A stretch of DNA of 64,000 nucleotides from Pseudocoprococcus catus (lineage in GTDB: Bacteria; Bacillota; Clostridia; Lachnospirales; Lachnospiraceae), in assembly GCF_902381825.1 (NCBI RefSeq), contig NZ_LR698973.1, positions 3,066,108-3,130,107 of the forward strand, read 5' to 3'. A program made the position numbers and the translations under genes. Position 1 is the first letter of the stretch. Every line of letters begins with the position of its first letter. Positions 1 to 7,126 of this stretch are shown here, piece after piece. The notes below the pieces were generated by a model, which had not been told where the DNA came from, searched no databases, and saw nothing but the letters and a program-made list of their open reading frames with translations.

Positions 1-54
1 AAGAAGTACGGTCTCAAAGCAGCTCGTCGCGCACCACAGTTCAGCAAACGATAA
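1..54 (+). CDS. rpsI: 30S ribosomal protein S9, C-terminal end only
   Basis: The first 17 codons read KKYGLKAARRAPQFSKR and then stop. This is the highly conserved basic tail of bacterial ribosomal protein S9, which reaches into the decoding region of the 30S subunit. The start lies outside the window. The gene matters as an anchor: it is conserved chromosome, and the DNA immediately downstream is mobile-element debris. That fits integration at the 3' end of a housekeeping gene, although no integrase or second copy of this tail is visible in the window. Confidence 0.93.
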   Translation, partial: KKYGLKAARRAPQFSKR

Positions 55-79
55 TCTACGCGATGGCCATGAGCCATGC

Positions 80-143
80 GACGTCAAATATGAAAAGCTT
101 CGCCCATGCTTGCATGAGGCGGAGCTTTTTTTCATTTGACGTC
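80..143 (+). terminator. Long imperfect hairpin after rpsI
   Basis: GACGTCAAAT (80-89) pairs with ATTTGACGTC (134-143). Inside it AAAAGCTTCGCC (93-104) pairs with GGCGGAGCTTTT (118-129), followed by more T residues. The G+C inner stem and T-run make a good intrinsic terminator for the rpsI operon. The loop contains ATGCTTGCAT, a short palindrome that recurs in the window. Confidence 0.75.
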
Positions 144-303
144 ATAGGGCGAAAGCCCGTGACCGAGGAAAACCGAAGGTTTTTCGAGGGAAGCAAGGCG
201 AATGTTCCCGGAAAATCAAGGTTTTCCGGGGTTTTCTTATACCTAAACGGGTGACAAAAGTTTGCCCCCATTTGACCAAACGAGAGCCGTTTTCACCCAA
301 TTT

Positions 304-378
304 TTAGTGGTTAAATATAGGACAACCGGCAAAAATGGGGTCAAAAAACGGCCTTAGTGGGTAAAAAATAGGACAACC
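304..378 (+). repeat. Pair of about 24-bp direct repeats, 50 bp apart
   Basis: TTAGTGGTTAAATATAGGACAACC (304-327) and TTAGTGGGTAAAAAATAGGACAACC (354-378) are near-identical, and the ends match exactly. The 50-bp period is about five helical turns. They could be binding sites for a recombination or replication protein, or an iteron relic. No protein in the window can be tied to them. Confidence 0.6.
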
Positions 379-498
379 AGAGAACAATTTCGGGGATATT
401 TTTGAGGGTGATTTGGCACTCTCAGACACCGGATTTTTCGCTGGAGGGTTTGGCATAATCTGACCAAATCTGAACAATTAAATACGATTCTAATGCAG

Positions 499-531
499 GC
501 ACTCAGTAACAAATAACTGGGTGCTTTTTTT
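499..531 (+). terminator. Intrinsic terminator
   Basis: GCACTCAGT (499-507) pairs with ACTGGGTGC (516-524) with one G-T pair, and is followed directly by seven T residues. Probably a real terminator for a plus-strand transcript. No gene now lies immediately upstream. Confidence 0.65.
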
Positions 532-713
532 GTTTCAGAGATTCCGGCATTAGAAAGGGCCGTCACTTTATGATTTTGAAGTGGCGGCTTATTCTATTTA
601 CGCGAGTAATGAGCCGGGCAGATATGCTTGCATATCTATTCGGCGAATACCGCGATAACGAGATTGCTATCTCGCCCAGAAACAACAGCAACAATCAGAA
701 ATGAGGTGAAGTC

Positions 714-1403
714 ATGAACACACAAATGATCGCCATCGCCAACCAGAAAGGGTGCTATGTGCCGGTGGCACATGTTCGGCACTGACTGGAGCGGGAGTGG
801 AGAAGCATTGGCAAAACAACAACCTGTGCGAACTTGGGAATAGGTCTGGCACAGGCCGGAAAGAAAGTGCTTTTGATCGACGGGGACCCACAAGGAAGCC
901 TGACAATCAGCTTGGGAAATCCGCAACCGGACAAGCTGTCATTTACACTGTCGGATGCAATGGGCAAAATTCTGATGGATCAGCCTATACGCCCCGGAGA
1001 AGGTATTCTGCATCATGCAGAAGGCGTTGACCTGATGCCTGCGGATATTCAGCTTTCCGGTATAGAGGTTTCTCTGGTAAACTCCATGAGCCGTGAAACG
1101 ATTTTACGGCAATATCTGGGCACACTGAAGGGACAATATTCCCATATCCTGATTGACTGTCAGCCCTCGTTGGGGATGCTTACGGTCAATGCGCTGGCGG
1201 CTGCGAACAGGATCATGATTGCTGCTTTGCTGCGGGACACCTATGGAAGTAAAATCAAAGTCTTTGGAACGGAGATCCCACACTCTGTCCGTGCAAAGGA
1301 AATTAGCGCAGAGGGAAAAAGTATTTTCGCCCATGACCCTGGCGGCAAGGTGGCAGAGGGGTATCGAAATCTGACGAAGGAGGTGTTGAAATTTGAAAAG
1401 TAG
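714..1403 (+). pseudogene. ParA/Soj-type partition ATPase, broken twice
   Basis: The reading begins MNTQMIAIANQKG behind a GAGGTG ribosome site, as in ParA proteins of Tn1549-like elements. After the lesion it continues GKTTTCANLG..., keeping the DGDPQ and DCQPSLG motifs. Two lesions destroy it. The Walker A loop (expected KGGVGKTT) is split by about 51 extra bases (around 753-809) that include an in-frame TGA at 783. Further on, the protein jumps from the ALAAANRIMI region to a near-C-terminal LRDTYGSK segment, so roughly 60 residues are missing. ParA ATPases partition DNA with ParB, and no parB remains. The identification is firm; loss of function is strongly inferred. Confidence 0.85.
757..773 (+). 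repeat. 7-bp perfect hairpin inside the parA insertion
   Basis: ATGTGCC (757-763), loop GGT, GGCACAT (767-773). The hairpin lies wholly inside the extra segment that interrupts the Walker A codons of parA, so it arrived with the insertion. Confidence 0.7.
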
Positions 1404-1521
1404 CGCGAAAAAAGGAGATTGAACTGACCAAAGGCAGACGGGAGTTGACGGAAGATGATGAGAGAGAAGCGGATGCCCTGTGCAAACGGTATCTGGAGCG
1501 TTGGAAGGAGGAACAGGAATG
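1404..1521 (+). pseudogene. C-terminal remnant of a small charged protein
   Basis: Directly after the parA stop an open frame without a start reads ...KKEIELTKGRRELTEDDERE...CKRYLERWKEEQE and stops at 1519-1521, overlapping the ATG of the next gene. The highly charged helical tail and its place after parA suggest the end of a ParB-like or other element protein whose front was deleted. I cannot name the family. Confidence 0.4.
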
Positions 1522-1818
1522 AAGATTTTGAAATGTCTGCTGATGATCGTAACTGCACCGGTCGTTTTGGTGTTGACGCTTTTTGTCTGGCTCTGCACGG
1601 GGCTGATCTACATATCCGGTCTGGTGCTTGGTCTGCTCAGCACGGTAATTGCTCTGCTTGGCGTGGCTGTGATTATTACCTATTCCCCGCAGAATGGTGC
1701 AATTTTGCTGGTTATGGCATTTTTTATTAGCCCGATGGGACTGCCGCTGGCTGCGATTTGGCTGCTGGGCAAGGTGCAGAGTTTGAAATTTGCGATCCAG
1801 GATTGGGTGTATGGGTAA
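1519..1818 (+). CDS. CD1845-like small membrane protein of Tn1549-type elements
   Basis: This encodes 99 residues starting at an ATG preceded by GGAAGGAGGAA. An upstream in-frame ATG at 1480 lacks a good ribosome site. The protein is almost entirely hydrophobic with about three membrane spans (residues 5-30, 33-60, 62-88) and a short polar tail. I recognise the pattern as the CD1845 family carried near parA in clostridial conjugative elements. Its function is unknown. Its start overlaps the stop of the remnant before it, so the ancestral arrangement was translationally coupled. Confidence 0.65.
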   Translation: MKILKCLLMIVTAPVVLVLTLFVWLCTGLIYISGLVLGLLSTVIALLGVAVIITYSPQNGAILLVMAFFISPMGLPLAAIWLLGKVQSLKFAIQDWVYG

Positions 1819-1891
1819 ATGATGTGAATATAATTTGGAATGAAAAGAAGCAGGACAATGGGTGATGAGACCCAATGCCCTGCTTCTCTGT

Positions 1892-3304
1892 TTATTCGGA
1901 ACGAACTGTAATATATTTTTGATTGCGACTTTTAGGTTTATCGGGAATAGTCATTTCTAATTGCCCGGATTCTAAAAGCGGATTGATATGCTTCAAAGTG
2001 AAGTTTCTTAAATCTTTGAAGCCACAAAATACTGCAAGCTCTTTCTTGGATTTTGGTGTTGTGCAAAAAGCCAAAATCTGTTTGGACATCGTTGATAGTT
2101 CAATATCTTGGTGGGTAACTTGGTGGGTAACTTGGTGGGTATCACCCTCTAAGTTGTAGTTTACATTTTTCAAGATGACTCTGAAATCTGTCGCTGTTGA
2201 GGAAAATTCGGGCTTATATGCCTCTGTGTATCCAGGCAGCTTTTCGGTTTCACTGACGATTTTGCGCAGGCCACTTCCACGGCGTTCCATGTACTTCATG
2301 CGGTGGAACAGGTCAGCAATCACAGGGTTTCGTCGCATCGAACGAATACTGTAAATATCGTATTCCTGAATTGAGCCGCCGCCAAACATACCGCCCGGAG
2401 ATGTGATTTCCACCCGATCATCAAACATATCAATGTGGACTTCGCTGCCAAGCACAATATAATCACGATGGATAAGTGCATTAACAAGAGCCTCTGTTAC
2501 AGCTCGTTCAGCATAATCCGGCTTGTCTACCCGATACTGAGCTTCTTTGACAAAACGGACTTTGGAATTATTGCGAATAAATTCACTGCCGCTTTTCAGT
2601 AAATAAATCAAATTCCCCTCGTATTCCTTATCGTCCAGCGCATCATCAAAGATAGAGCCCTTTTCCAAGCCATTCCACCGGGTACAGAACATACGGGAGT
2701 TATAAACTGCGTGCTGATCGGTCATGAGTTTTCCAGCATTGGTCAGGAGTCCATTTTTATCAGTCAAACCAAAGGAAACATAATCGGATGGTTCAAAGCG
2801 GAGACCGGTCCGTTCCAGATAGGTTGCTTCCAGAAGTGTAAAGCTGTAATCCTTTTTCACAGCGTCTGTTGTTAAGGTGTCAAAGGACTGATTGGTTCCC
2901 TTTAAAATCAGTTCATTTACAATGTAATCCGGGGCAATTACGCTTTCATTTCCAACACGGATATATGCTTCCATCACGCCGTCTGCCTTGTAATAATATG
3001 GGGTGCTGCGGCCGGGAGAAACCTCCAGAGCTAATAGATTATTACCATCTTCCGGTAATGGTTTTAAGATAAACTGAGGTAATGGTGTGATTCGTTCTTT
3101 GATTAAGCGGCTGATCGCCTCAGCATCATTTTGAACATCGGACAAGCCAATAGGTTTCCGGTCATCGGAGACCCCGAAAAACAGAGTGCCGCCGATTCCA
3201 TTGGAAAAGGCACTGACACTTTTTAACCAGCTTTTTGGCTTTTTTGTTTCGAGAGCAACTTTGAAATCACATTCTGTTGCTTCAGCAATGAGCTGTTCTA
3301 TCAT
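1892..3304 (-). CDS. AlbA_2/Schlafen-type ATP-binding regulator
   Basis: This 470-residue protein starts at the ATG behind AAAGGAGGGATTTT; a longer open frame to 3448 has no better start. The N-terminus (about 1-130) has the AlbA_2 layout: FKVALE, AFSNGIGGTLFFGVSDD. The middle and C-terminal part carries an HATPase_c_4-like region (EALVNALIHRDY, RRGSGLRKI). A linker of three VTHQ repeats then leads into a winged-helix end. Members are putative DNA- or RNA-binding transcriptional regulators or defence-linked proteins; the exact role is unknown. It is divergent from the relaxase gene, 115 bp away, and looks intact among decayed neighbours, so it may be active cargo. Confidence 0.8.
   Translation of the reverse strand: MIEQLIAEATECDFKVALETKKPKSWLKSVSAFSNGIGGTLFFGVSDDRKPIGLSDVQNDAEAISRLIKERITPLPQFILKPLPEDGNNLLALEVSPGRSTPYYYKADGVMEAYIRVGNESVIAPDYIVNELILKGTNQSFDTLTTDAVKKDYSFTLLEATYLERTGLRFEPSDYVSFGLTDKNGLLTNAGKLMTDQHAVYNSRMFCTRWNGLEKGSIFDDALDDKEYEGNLIYLLKSGSEFIRNNSKVRFVKEAQYRVDKPDYAERAVTEALVNALIHRDYIVLGSEVHIDMFDDRVEITSPGGMFGGGSIQEYDIYSIRSMRRNPVIADLFHRMKYMERRGSGLRKIVSETEKLPGYTEAYKPEFSSTATDFRVILKNVNYNLEGDTHQVTHQVTHQDIELSTMSKQILAFCTTPKSKKELAVFCGFKDLRNFTLKHINPLLESGQLEMTIPDKPKSRNQKYITVRSE
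2108..2143 (-). repeat. Three tandem 12-bp repeats inside a coding region
   Basis: TTGGTGGGTAAC occurs at 2108 and 2120, and TTGGTGGGTATC at 2132. On the coding strand they give the VTHQ repeat that links the ATPase-like and winged-helix parts of the AlbA_2 protein. The unit is a multiple of three, so copy number can change without a frameshift. Confidence 0.9.
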
Positions 3305-3418
3305 AAAATCCCTCCTTTGAGGTATTGGTAGTTTCTTTATATTATACCCATAAGGAGAGTTTATTTCAACGATAGGCACAAAGAGTTCAGAAAAAATATT
3401 TTGAGAGGAGGGCTTTTT

Positions 3419-4831
3419 ATGGTAACTACAAGAATCATGCCGCTTCATGTCGGTAAAGGCCGCACAGAGAGTCGGGCGATCAGTGACATCATTGACTATG
3501 TAGCAAATCCACAGAAAACAGATAATGGTAGGCTCATCACAGGATTTGCGTGTGACAGCAGAACGGTTGATGCGGAGTTTCTTTTAGCAAAAAGGCAGTA
3601 TATCGTTGCTACCGGACGAGTGCGTGGCGCAGATGATGTGATTGCCTATCATGTGCGCCAGTCCTTCCGCCCCGGTGAGATTACCCCGGAAGAAGCAAAC
3701 CGGCTGGGCGTAGAATTTGCAAGGCGTTTTACTAAAGGCAATCATGCCTTTGTGGTCTGCACTCACATAGACAAGTCGCACATTCATAATCACATTATCT
3801 GGTCATCGGTCAGCTTAGAATATGACCGGAAATTCCGAAACTTTTGGGGCAGCACCAAGGCGGTTCGCAGGTTAAGTGATACCATCTGCATTGAAAACGG
3901 ACTGTCCATTGTAGAGAACCCGAACCCTCACGGAAAGAGCTATAACAAATGGCTGGGCGATCAGGCAAAGCCCTATCACCGAGAGCTGCTGCGTGTGGCG
4001 ATTGACAACGCATTATCACAAAGTCCTGCTAATTTTGAGGAACTACTGAAGCTGTTAAAAGAGTTCGGCTGTGAAGTATCAAAGCGTGGAAAATCGTATC
4101 GTCTGAAGCTCCTCGGCTGGGAGAAAGCAGCCCGTATGGACAGCCTGGGCGAAGGATATGGATTGGAAGATTTACAGGCAGTTCTCTCAGGGAAGAAAAC
4201 GCATACCCCACGAAAGAAAACGGTCACACAGGCAGAGCCGCCGAAGGTCAATCTGCTGGTGGACATTCAGGCAAAATTGCAGGCTGGAAAAGGTGCTGGC
4301 TATACGCGATGGGCCAAAGTTTTCAATCTGAAGCAAATGGCGCAGACCATGAATTACCTGTCAGAGCATAACCTGCTGGAGTATGCGGTTTTGGAAGAAA
4401 AGGCTACGGCTGCCACGGCACATCACAATGAACTTTCGGCGCAGATCAAAGCGGCTGAAAAGCGCATGGCAGAGATCGCTGTTCTGCGTACTCACATCGT
4501 AAATTATGCCAAGACCCGTGAGGTCTATGTGGCATACCGCAAGGCGGGTTACTCTAAGAAATTCAGGGAAGAACATGAGGAAGAAATTCTGCTCCACCAG
4601 GCTGCTAAGAATGCCTTTGATGAGATGGGCGTCAAGAAGCTGCCCAAGGTCAAAGAGTTGCAGACAGAGTACGCGAAATTGTTGGAAGAAAAGAAAAAGA
4701 CCTATGCCGAGTATCGGCATTCCCGTGAGGAAATGCGAGAACTTTTAACGGCAAAGGCCAATGTGGATCGGGTCCTGAAAATGGAGGTAGAACAGGATGT
4801 TGAAAAAGAAAAAGACCACGGCCAGCGGTAA
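3419..4831 (+). CDS. MOBP-type relaxase/mobilization nuclease
   Basis: This encodes 470 residues, starting at the ATG after GGAGG (3406-3412). The N-terminal third shows relaxase motifs: a tyrosine in the IDYVANPQK segment (candidate nicking residue) and the metal-binding triad THIDKSHIHNHII. The rest is basic and helical with long coiled-coil stretches (about 290-470) typical of Tn1549/VirD2-like relaxases. It would nick oriT and lead the transferred strand. It appears full length, yet no coupling protein or VirB gene is in the window, so it could only act with a helper element. It is divergent from the AlbA_2 gene. Confidence 0.88.
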   Translation: MVTTRIMPLHVGKGRTESRAISDIIDYVANPQKTDNGRLITGFACDSRTVDAEFLLAKRQYIVATGRVRGADDVIAYHVRQSFRPGEITPEEANRLGVEFARRFTKGNHAFVVCTHIDKSHIHNHIIWSSVSLEYDRKFRNFWGSTKAVRRLSDTICIENGLSIVENPNPHGKSYNKWLGDQAKPYHRELLRVAIDNALSQSPANFEELLKLLKEFGCEVSKRGKSYRLKLLGWEKAARMDSLGEGYGLEDLQAVLSGKKTHTPRKKTVTQAEPPKVNLLVDIQAKLQAGKGAGYTRWAKVFNLKQMAQTMNYLSEHNLLEYAVLEEKATAATAHHNELSAQIKAAEKRMAEIAVLRTHIVNYAKTREVYVAYRKAGYSKKFREEHEEEILLHQAAKNAFDEMGVKKLPKVKELQTEYAKLLEEKKKTYAEYRHSREEMRELLTAKANVDRVLKMEVEQDVEKEKDHGQR

Positions 4832-5060
4832 GCTGGTCCTGGTCAAAAGCGTTCGCAGGCACTGGACATCCGGGGGATGTCCGTTTAGTGCCGACCGGAG
4901 TGGACCGGAGACCACGCAGTCACAGAATGAAATTCTGTGTTCAAAGGGGCTTGGGGGCGCTGCCCTCAACAAGCAAGCGGAGAGGAAAATCACAAAGGGA
5001 TATTCTTTCGGGCTTCTCGCATTTTTTGCCCTAAAGCAGTTAAATCATCAATCAGCATAA
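4797..5060 (+). CDS. Possible small basic protein overlapping the relaxase end
   Basis: An ATG at 4797 follows GGAGG (4783-4787) and overlaps the relaxase 3' end in another frame. The first part (MLKKKKTTASGKLVLVKSVRR) is very basic. Similar reading frames are common right after relaxases of this family, but the 3' part runs into an antisense XRE-gene remnant. It may therefore be a truncated gene or simply a frame over oriT-like DNA. Low confidence. Confidence 0.3.
   Translation: MLKKKKTTASGKLVLVKSVRRHWTSGGCPFSADRSGPETTQSQNEILCSKGLGGAALNKQAERKITKGYSFGLLAFFALKQLNHQSA
4832..4989 (+). other. Relaxase-adjacent non-coding stretch, candidate oriT
   Basis: The stretch contains a perfect 8-bp hairpin GGACATCC-GGG-GGATGTCC (4864-4882), then a G+C-rich tract with GACCGGAGTGGACCGGAGACCAC. 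A strong hairpin beside a relaxase gene is the usual setting of an oriT, but nick sites cannot be read off. The call is inference. Confidence 0.35.
4990..5058 (-). pseudogene. N-terminal stub of an XRE-family regulator
   Basis: The minus-strand frame starts MLIDDLTALGQKMREARKN and then hits a stop. It matches, almost residue for residue, the start of the XRE regulator encoded at 23041-23433. The DNA upstream of both starts is also alike (5059-5160 versus 23434-23550). This is therefore a second copy of that locus cut after about 18 codons. Confidence 0.75.
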
Positions 5061-5222
5061 TCGTTCACCTCAATAATATTGTATCGTTTCGGTTTATATG
5101 ATGGAATGACCTTATTATGCCTGACAAGCTGTACGATTATGCCGATTATATAAAGCTGCGATTGGTGATAAACTTGTATTATTCGAGATAAAGAACTATA
5201 ATGTACTCTGTGGAGGTGCGAA

Positions 5223-5420
5223 ATGGACTATATGACATTGAAAGAGGCCGCCGAGAAGTGGGGCGTGACACCTCGTAGGGTAAATTATTATTGTGCTGGT
5301 GGGCGTATCCCCGGTGCTGTGAAAATGGCCGGTGTTTGGCTGCTCCCTAAAACTGCGGAGAAGCCGACTGATAGGCGCAGAAAGGAAGGAAAAAAGAATA
5401 ATGAAGATTCTCTTAATTGA
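5223..5420 (+). CDS. MerR/excisionase-like helix-turn-helix protein
   Basis: This 65-residue protein has a HTH_17-type DNA-binding domain (MTLKEAAEKWGVTPRRVNYYC, then GRIPGAVKMAGVWLLP) and a basic tail. Its ribosome site is GGAGGTGCG. The 3' end overlaps the start of the response-regulator gene by 20 bases, so it probably leads that operon. Such short HTH proteins serve as excisionase-like or local regulators in clostridial elements. The target is unknown. Confidence 0.75.
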   Translation: MDYMTLKEAAEKWGVTPRRVNYYCAGGRIPGAVKMAGVWLLPKTAEKPTDRRRKEGKKNNEDSLN

Positions 5421-6090
5421 AGATGATATAGAAATAAGTGAAATGTTATGTAGCTATCTTATAGCAGAAAATTTTGAAGTTGTCTGCGCTACCGATGGTC
5501 AAAAGGCATGTGAGGCTTTCGACATTGGTTTTTATAGTATCGTCTTGTTGGATTTGATGATTCCCAAAATTACAGGTATGAATGTAATGAAGTATATTCG
5601 TCAAAAAAGTACGGTGCCAATTATCATCATTTCTGCAAAGGATTCGGATTCCGACAAAACTTTAGGTTTGGGCCTCGGTGCGGATGATTATATTACAAAA
5701 CCGTTTTCCATAACAGAGGTTATGGCGCGTATTAAAGCAAACATACGGAGAAATACCGAATATGCTGCCGTACAGCCAGAGCAAACGAAACTTGTGTGGG
5801 GCCCATTGGTTATGAACTTGGAAAATCACACCGTCACAAAATCAGGCGAGATTATCGAACTGACCGCAAAAGAATTTGATATTTTACGGCTGCTTCTGGA
5901 AAACCCACAAAGGGTCTACACAAAGGCTCAAATCTATTCTTTAATTTGGAATGATGCCTATATGGGGGATGAAAATGCCGTCAATGTTCACATCAGCCGT
6001 TTACGAACAAAAATTGAGGATGATCCACGAAAGCCACAAGTTGTTATAACTGTATGGGGAATTGGCTATAAGCTGGGAGAACAGAAATGA
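5401..6090 (+). CDS. OmpR/VanR-family response regulator, system A
   Basis: The 229-residue protein begins at the ATG after AGGAAGG. The receiver domain (1-115) has the acidic pair EDD, the phospho-acceptor Asp in LLDLMIP and the conserved Lys in YITKPF. The C-terminal winged helix (130-229) ends VITVWGIGYKLGE. It overlaps the kinase gene by 4 bases (ATGA) and precedes an E-loop ABC transporter. It therefore very likely controls resistance to a lantibiotic- or bacitracin-like peptide. The inducing peptide cannot be deduced. Confidence 0.9.
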   Translation: MKILLIEDDIEISEMLCSYLIAENFEVVCATDGQKACEAFDIGFYSIVLLDLMIPKITGMNVMKYIRQKSTVPIIIISAKDSDSDKTLGLGLGADDYITKPFSITEVMARIKANIRRNTEYAAVQPEQTKLVWGPLVMNLENHTVTKSGEIIELTAKEFDILRLLLENPQRVYTKAQIYSLIWNDAYMGDENAVNVHISRLRTKIEDDPRKPQVVITVWGIGYKLGEQK

Positions 6091-7028
6091 GCAATGCGAC
6101 AATTATCTTTTTACTAACCCTCTGTATTATGATTTTAATCTGTATCATTGTGTACCAGCAGTTTGTATTCCATAACGGAACAAAAGCAAAAATACATGAG
6201 ATCAGCAGCAAATTGAAAGAACTTCTTGACACCGACAGCGACGAAAAAGTGACAGTCTTTACCGATAATAAGGCACTGATAGAGCTTGCAACACAAATCA
6301 ATCGAATGTTGGAAGATCGGCAAAAGGTAAAAGTTGAGTATCGGCGGGCTGAAATGGCATCCAAAAAGATGTTATCTAACATTTCCCACGACATTAAAAC
6401 TCCCATGACAGTGATTCTTGGCTATTTGGAGATTATGCGTTTGAACGGAACCCAAAGCAATGAAATGTTGCAAAAGGTAGAAAGCACTGCCCAGCGGGTA
6501 ATGGGATTGATTACACAATTCTTTACGCTTGCTAAATTAGAGGCTGGCGATACAGGTATGCCATTGGAGCGTTTGAATGTGAACGAAGCCTGCCGGGAAA
6601 ATATTTTGGATTTCTATGAACTCCTTTCACAAAAAAATTTTGAAGTGGAAATTAACATACCCGATCATGTGTTGTATGCAAATGCTAATAAAGATGCGTT
6701 GCAAAGAATTATGTTCAATTTGATTTCCAATGCAATTCGCTATGGCGGCGATGGAAAATATTTAGGTATGTTTTTGCGGGCAGATCAGGCACATATCTAT
6801 ATAGACATTGTGGACAGGGGCCGTGGAATTGAAAAAGAATTTGCCGATTCGGTTTTTGATCGGCTGTTTATGATGGAAGATTCCAGAAATAGTGCTATGC
6901 AGGGAAATGGTCTTGGACTGACGATTGCGAAAACTCTTGCCTTGCAACTCGGTGGCGATATTACTTTAGAAAGTCATCCGCACCAGAAAACAGTTTTCAC
7001 TATTACGCTCAAGAAAATGGCCTATTAA
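6087..7028 (+). CDS. Sensor histidine kinase, system A
   Basis: The 313-residue kinase has one N-terminal membrane span (about 5-24) and almost no extracellular domain. A HAMP-like linker follows, then the H-box SNISHDIKTPM (His about 101), an N-box SNAIRYGG and G-boxes DRGRGI and GNGLGLTIA. Kinases with so little outside the membrane usually sense through a partner transporter. It is co-transcribed with its regulator (4-base overlap), and the ABC genes start 99 bp downstream. Confidence 0.9.
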   Translation: MSNATIIFLLTLCIMILICIIVYQQFVFHNGTKAKIHEISSKLKELLDTDSDEKVTVFTDNKALIELATQINRMLEDRQKVKVEYRRAEMASKKMLSNISHDIKTPMTVILGYLEIMRLNGTQSNEMLQKVESTAQRVMGLITQFFTLAKLEAGDTGMPLERLNVNEACRENILDFYELLSQKNFEVEINIPDHVLYANANKDALQRIMFNLISNAIRYGGDGKYLGMFLRADQAHIYIDIVDRGRGIEKEFADSVFDRLFMMEDSRNSAMQGNGLGLTIAKTLALQLGGDITLESHPHQKTVFTITLKKMAY

Positions 7029-7126
7029 ACCATAGGTCATTTTTTCAAGAAAGAAATTTGTAAGAATTATTCAAGAGTTTTGAAAATCGAACTTTCTATA
7101 ATGTCAGTAGAAAGGAGGGCAAGACA

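Larger units (their letters stand above)
144..713. other. Gene-free leader with hairpins, at the rpsI/element boundary
   Basis: I see no credible gene in these 570 bases. They contain a hairpin CCCGGAAAA/TTTTCCGGG (207-230), a direct repeat pair (304-378), a terminator-like hairpin (499-531) and a perfect AGATATGC/GCATATCT palindrome (620-637). The layout resembles the non-coding end of an integrative element, but no attachment-site duplication can be shown from this window alone. Confidence 0.5.

Noticed and set aside
750-812. Programmed translational bypass of the parA insertion
   Set aside because: No matched take-off and landing codons could be shown, and the gene has a second large deletion, so decay is the better explanation.
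1303-1875. Long minus-strand open frame across parA and the CD1845-like gene
   Set aside because: No ribosome site and a composition typical of an antisense shadow; the plus-strand proteins are recognisable.
2108-2143. Tandem 12-bp repeats as a possible CRISPR fragment
   Set aside because: The units are contiguous without spacers, lie inside a coding frame and encode a protein repeat. No cas gene or array is present in the window.
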